From Allium sativum (Eukaryota; Streptophyta; Magnoliopsida; Asparagales; Amaryllidaceae), in assembly GCA_030737875.1 (NCBI GenBank), contig JASFAX010000020.1, forward strand, positions 33,184,688 to 33,248,687: a DNA stretch of 64,000 nucleotides, written 5' to 3'. The translations under genes and the position numbers were made by a program. This document shows, in pieces, positions 60,570-64,000 of this stretch; the stretch's first letter is position 1; the number at the start of each line of letters is the position of its first letter. Below the pieces are notes generated by a model. That model ran no database searches. It saw only the letters and a program-made list of their open reading frames with translations, and was not told where the DNA came from.

Positions 60570-61625
60570 TTAAGATCCAGCCTGTCCTTTCTTCTTTGGG
60601 CATTCTTTGCTGAAGTGCCCAGTCTCTCCACAAGAAAAGCATCCACCACTAAGCTTCCTTTTCTTCTTCCTGCAATCCTTAGCAAAATGCCCAGCTATGC
60701 CACAGTAATTGCACTTCCCCTTGCCTTTGTTGTTGCCCTTCTTGTTCTTATTCTGATTTCCTTGACTGCTTTGACCTTGGTTGCCTTTGCCTTGAGAATC
60801 AGCCTTCTTTGCTTGAGTATCGCCCGACTTGACTTCCTTCTTTCCCTCTCCCTGAAGCAGAGCCATATTGACCAAACTCTCGAAAGTGGCTCCATGCGGA
60901 ATATGCGACATCGCCAAGCCCTGTAGCGGTTCATTCAATCCTCTGGCAAATCGAAGAGCCTTCTTCTCCGGGGTGTTCACTATATCCAAACCAAAGCGGG
61001 CCAGCTGATTAAACTTGTTTACATACTCCTTGATCGACATATCACCTTGCTTTAATGAAATGAACTTCTCCATTTGTAAATTCGCCTCGGCTGAAGATAG
61101 AAACTTGGTCACAAATCTAGCCCTCAAATCGGCCCAAGTCTCAACGGGCCTTGTCCCATTGGTGACCTCCCACCAATAGGCCGCCTCATCCTTAAAAAGC
61201 CAAACTGTCAATAGGATTTTCCTCTCGTCATCAATCCCAAAGATAGCAAACAAGTCCTCCGTGTCCTTCAGCCAATTCCTAGCTTCAACAAAAGATTCCG
61301 TGCCTAGGAAATTCTTGCCTCCCATTGCCTTGAAGTCTTTACAAACCTTTGTAAACTCAATCTGAGGATGCTGAGGGGGAGGAGGAGGAAGAGGAGCCTC
61401 AGCAACGGGAGGGGGAGGAACATTAGCAACGGGAGGGGGAATATTAACTACTGGAGGAGGGGGAGCAGGAGCCACCGGAGGAGGGATATTAGGGATAGGA
61501 TTCTCAATTACAGGAGGAGGAGTGGGAGTAGGGTTGGCGGGACCAGCTGCCGCCCTAGCTTCTAGGAGTCTCCTATACCAGAGTGGTACGTTCACTCCAT
61601 CTGGGATGTCAAGATTCTCAGCCAT
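60570..61625 (-). CDS. gag: element A Gag (capsid and nucleocapsid)
   Basis: Open frame of 351 codons from ATG at 61625 (MAENLDIPDGVNVPLWYRRL) to TAA at 60570-60572. Residues 33-90 are a proline-rich linker. Residues about 95-240 are the retrotransposon Gag domain (FKAMGGKNFLGTESFVEARN, WLKDTEDLFAIFG, then SIKEYVNKFNQLARFG). A lysine/asparagine/glutamine-rich linker follows, then two CCHC knuckles at 305-318 (CNYCGIAGHFAKDC) and 329-342 (CFSCGETGHFSKEC). It would form virus-like particles and bind the element RNA. The stop lies right after the second knuckle, in frame with pol. It may separate Gag from Gag-Pol, or may be a mutation; element C has other residues here. Confidence 0.88.
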   Translation of the reverse strand: MAENLDIPDGVNVPLWYRRLLEARAAAGPANPTPTPPPVIENPIPNIPPPVAPAPPPPVVNIPPPVANVPPPPVAEAPLPPPPPQHPQIEFTKVCKDFKAMGGKNFLGTESFVEARNWLKDTEDLFAIFGIDDERKILLTVWLFKDEAAYWWEVTNGTRPVETWADLRARFVTKFLSSAEANLQMEKFISLKQGDMSIKEYVNKFNQLARFGLDIVNTPEKKALRFARGLNEPLQGLAMSHIPHGATFESLVNMALLQGEGKKEVKSGDTQAKKADSQGKGNQGQSSQGNQNKNKKGNNKGKGKCNYCGIAGHFAKDCRKKKRKLSGGCFSCGETGHFSKECPKKKGQAGS

Positions 61626-61810
61626 ACTGAAACAAAAGATAAGATAAGATTAGGTCAAGGGAACGAAGGATAACGCTGATGGCTTTTGGGGATTAGCCTT
61701 AAAATGATCTAGACTTTATTTTGGAAAATACTTAGTAGGTTTTTGAAAATAATTTTCCAAAAGGTTTTTTTTTTTTTTCAAAAGTCTTGTTCAATCTTGT
61801 TAACCTCGTG

Positions 61811-61821
61811 CTCTGATACCA
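61811..61821 (-). promoter_or_regulatory. primer binding site of element A (tRNA-Met)
   Basis: On the - strand TGGTATCAGAG begins two bases after the LTR end. Same primer type as B, C and D. Confidence 0.9.
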
Positions 61822-61823
61822 AA

Positions 61824-64000
61824 TGTAACACCCCACCTCCACTAGGATCACTCCTTAGAATGTACTAGCTTTGGAGGGGCGTTATTGTGAAGGTAAACAT
61901 GCACAGAGATATCGCAAGACAGAATATATATATATAAATATCAGTAAAGCAGCGGTAGCAGATAAAAACCCATCATCATCATCTCAGAAAACCAACATAG
62001 TCAAGTACGTAATATCAAAATGTCATAATCCAAAATACAACATCAGTCTAGATACGTGATAACAAAATACATGGCAAAACATCAGTACTAATCCCCAAAA
62101 ATAAAAGATAAGCCACAGCTAGCTCAGATCCATACATGAGCTATCCAACAAGCAAGTCAACGATCCACTAAGCAGATGTAGCCCCTCCCTGAGAACCTGT
62201 GGGGGGGGGAACGGAAGAAAAGAAGCGAAAGAAAACAGGTCAGTCAAAAGACTGGTAAGCCCTACTACGATCAATCTATAAACTAATAAAGTTAACAGTA
62301 TGATGGAAACTGAGATGAACATACTGGCAATAGATAAAGGTGACACCACATGGACGAGATTAAACTTTGCACCATAGTGTACTAGCAAACCCACTAAACA
62401 GATCTTGATCCCTTAGCCCAAACTTTGGCCCAATAACATGAAGTGACCTTAGTATAAGGTCCAGCCCAACGGTCTAGTCGATCGGCTCCCTATAAACCTA
62501 ACACGTCGAGTGTTGGTGTCCATACGGCCCACATGGATGTAGTCAGACTGTGCTGGGTCCACCTTCGGGTGTATCAAGCCCTAAGATGTCAACCCCAGAC
62601 ACCTAAGCAATAATGCACAGTCCAAGCCTACTGGTACCCGTGCCTCGAGTTTGTCCAACATCGGACTACGTGCACGTCCGTAGCCCGCCGGACCCGCACC
62701 GCTGTACCACTCAGCCGTCGCTTTGGTCGCTTACATCAGTCCAGTAATCGTGCCCCGCCCTAGCCTAGCCTCTAGGGTTGTGAATGATACCAAACTGGGA
62801 TTACTGCTGGAACAGACCACGTTGCTAGGGTTTCTAAGAGGGTTAAGTGTGGTTTTAACCCCTCACTAATCCTGGATTAAATTAGTTAAGTGTAACCACT
62901 TAACCCCATCTAATCCTCGCATCCCCATTATTGGTTAAGTATTAGTGGGCCATGACTTAACCCTAATCATGAGGCATTAATTACTTAACGCACCCAACCT
63001 CTCACATTAGACATCCGTGGTTACCTGGGAAGATTTACACCACGTCTAGGTCTAACCTCGGGTCTTAGGGTGCAACATGACCAACTACCCACATTAGACC
63101 CCACGTTGTGGTTACCTGGGAAGTTTTACACCACAACTAGGTCTAACCTCGAGTTGGCCATATCATGTTATCTAATGTCATGTCCACTTTAGAACATACT
63201 TACAAGTTAACATATACTTGGGTAGACCTAACTTAATAGGTAAATTCCCAAGGGGCAGACCTAACTTAATAGGTAAATTCCCAATCTTTTAGTTTCATGT
63301 AATTTTAAGTTTACCCAAACCCTCCCAACGTCATTATCTCGCTTACATATTCGTCATAACGTATAAGGGTATAAAAGGTAACTTGGCATAACATACATGG
63401 TGAACTTCACATGTCATAATAAACATGCATACATGTTAAACTCGCAAATCATGTCATGGTGAATTCGCATAAACATGCTTAGCTTATTAAATATGCATAA
63501 CATGGTAAAGTGAACATGCATAATCCATTAAACTTGCATAACATGGTAAAGTGAACATGCATAATCCATTAAACTTGCATAACATGGTAAAGTGAACATG
63601 CATAATCCATTAAACTTGCATAACATGGTAAGGTGAACTTGCATAAGCATGCATAATCCATTAAACTTGCATAACATGTTAAGATGAACTTGCATAAGCA
63701 TGCATAATCCAAGAAACATGTAGAACATGACATAATAAACTCGCATAAGCATGCATAACTTGTGAAACATGTGAAACATGGCATAGTAATCTCGCATATG
63801 CATGCATAACTTATGAAACATGTAGAACATGGTATATTGAGTTCGCATAAGCATGCATAACTTATGAATCATATAAAACATGACATAGTGAGTCCGCATA
63901 AACATGCATAATCAACTAAACTCACATAAATCCTAACTTTCACCAAACATTAACTTTAGAGTTTGTAAAGTGAAGGTAAGAGGGCTTACAAATATAAACA
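61824..64000 (-). repeat. element A 5' LTR, cut by window end
   Basis: Direct repeat of 53620-55800. About 800 bases, including the U3 module and TATA box, are expected beyond 64000. Differences from the other LTR in the shared part are about five substitutions (for example near 61853, 63256 and 63728) plus a shorter G tract at about 62200. Confidence 0.92.
63495..63920 (-). repeat. 41-bp tandem repeat in element A 5' LTR
   Basis: Same array and unit order as at 55295-55720, with a couple of single-base differences. Confidence 0.9.

Larger units (their letters stand above)
53620..64000 (-). mobile_element. element A: young Ty3/gypsy chromovirus (Tekay/Del type), right end beyond window
   Basis: On the - strand: 5' LTR (61824 to beyond 64000), tRNA-Met primer site, gag-pol (61625-57141), polypurine tract, 3' LTR (56600-53620). 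Full length should be about 11.2 kb, ending near 64800. Over the 2.2 kb of shared LTR I count about five substitutions and one 4-base difference at a G tract (near 54000), so insertion is recent. The polyprotein ends in a chromodomain, the mark of chromoviruses, and the long LTRs fit the Tekay/Del lineage. Two in-frame stops are the only visible lesions. Confidence 0.92.

Overview
This window looks like plant nuclear DNA, most likely from a eudicot with a large, repeat-rich genome. I see no host gene, no rRNA or tRNA gene and nothing prokaryotic. Almost all recognisable sequence is LTR retrotransposon, inserted one into another and in several stages of decay. The plant assignment rests on the element types: Ty3/gypsy chromovirus polyproteins of Tekay/Del type with very long LTRs and a C-terminal chromodomain, Ty1/copia polyproteins, and a LINE ORF1-type DUF4283/CCHC remnant. 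Every gypsy-type element whose primer site can be read uses a site matching plant initiator-tRNA-Met (TGGTATCAGAG). The species cannot be named from the sequence.

Layout. (1) 1-4414 plus 15084-16225 is an old, AT-rich LTR (called E). It is split by element B (4415-15083, + strand), which has 4.4-kb LTRs, a perfect AATAT target-site duplication and only 1.9 kb of interior carrying scraps of pol. (2) 16226-16853 is a microsatellite followed by an LTR scrap. (3) 16854-36426 is element C, a decayed Ty3/gypsy element on the - strand. Its left LTR was hit by element D (17525-28929, + strand), which has 5.0-kb LTRs and a 1.3-kb interior without coding sequence. (4) 36427-44269 is old, mostly AT-rich sequence. 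It holds a LINE-like insertion with a 16-bp target-site duplication, a gypsy LTR scrap (F), a decayed copia integrase region and a cluster of tandem and inverted repeats with a perfect 120-bp period. (5) 44270-53619 is a head-to-tail dimer of one Ty1/copia element sharing its central LTR. Each copy is broken by its own nonsense codons. (6) 53620-64000 is element A, a young Ty3/gypsy chromovirus on the - strand inserted into the second copia copy. Its 5' LTR runs off the end of the window.

How the parts work together. Within each element the LTR supplies promoter and polyadenylation signals, the primer site and polypurine tract prime reverse transcription, and gag-pol supplies capsid, protease, reverse transcriptase, RNase H and integrase. 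Copia 1, copia 2 and A each have their reading frame closed by only one or two stop codons. B and D have no usable genes and would have depended on proteins supplied in trans. Relative ages inferred from nesting and LTR similarity: A is youngest (about five substitutions in 2.2 kb of shared LTR), B and D are intermediate, and C and E are oldest.

The observations I find most worth following are these. A and C share an in-frame amber codon at the same RNase H-integrase position although the surrounding codons have diverged. A, B and C share a U3 module made of GTCGAC repeats next to an E2F-like inverted repeat, at a similar distance from the TATA box. Splice-site-like motifs recur in the long LTR leaders. 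The copia pair is a tandem dimer.
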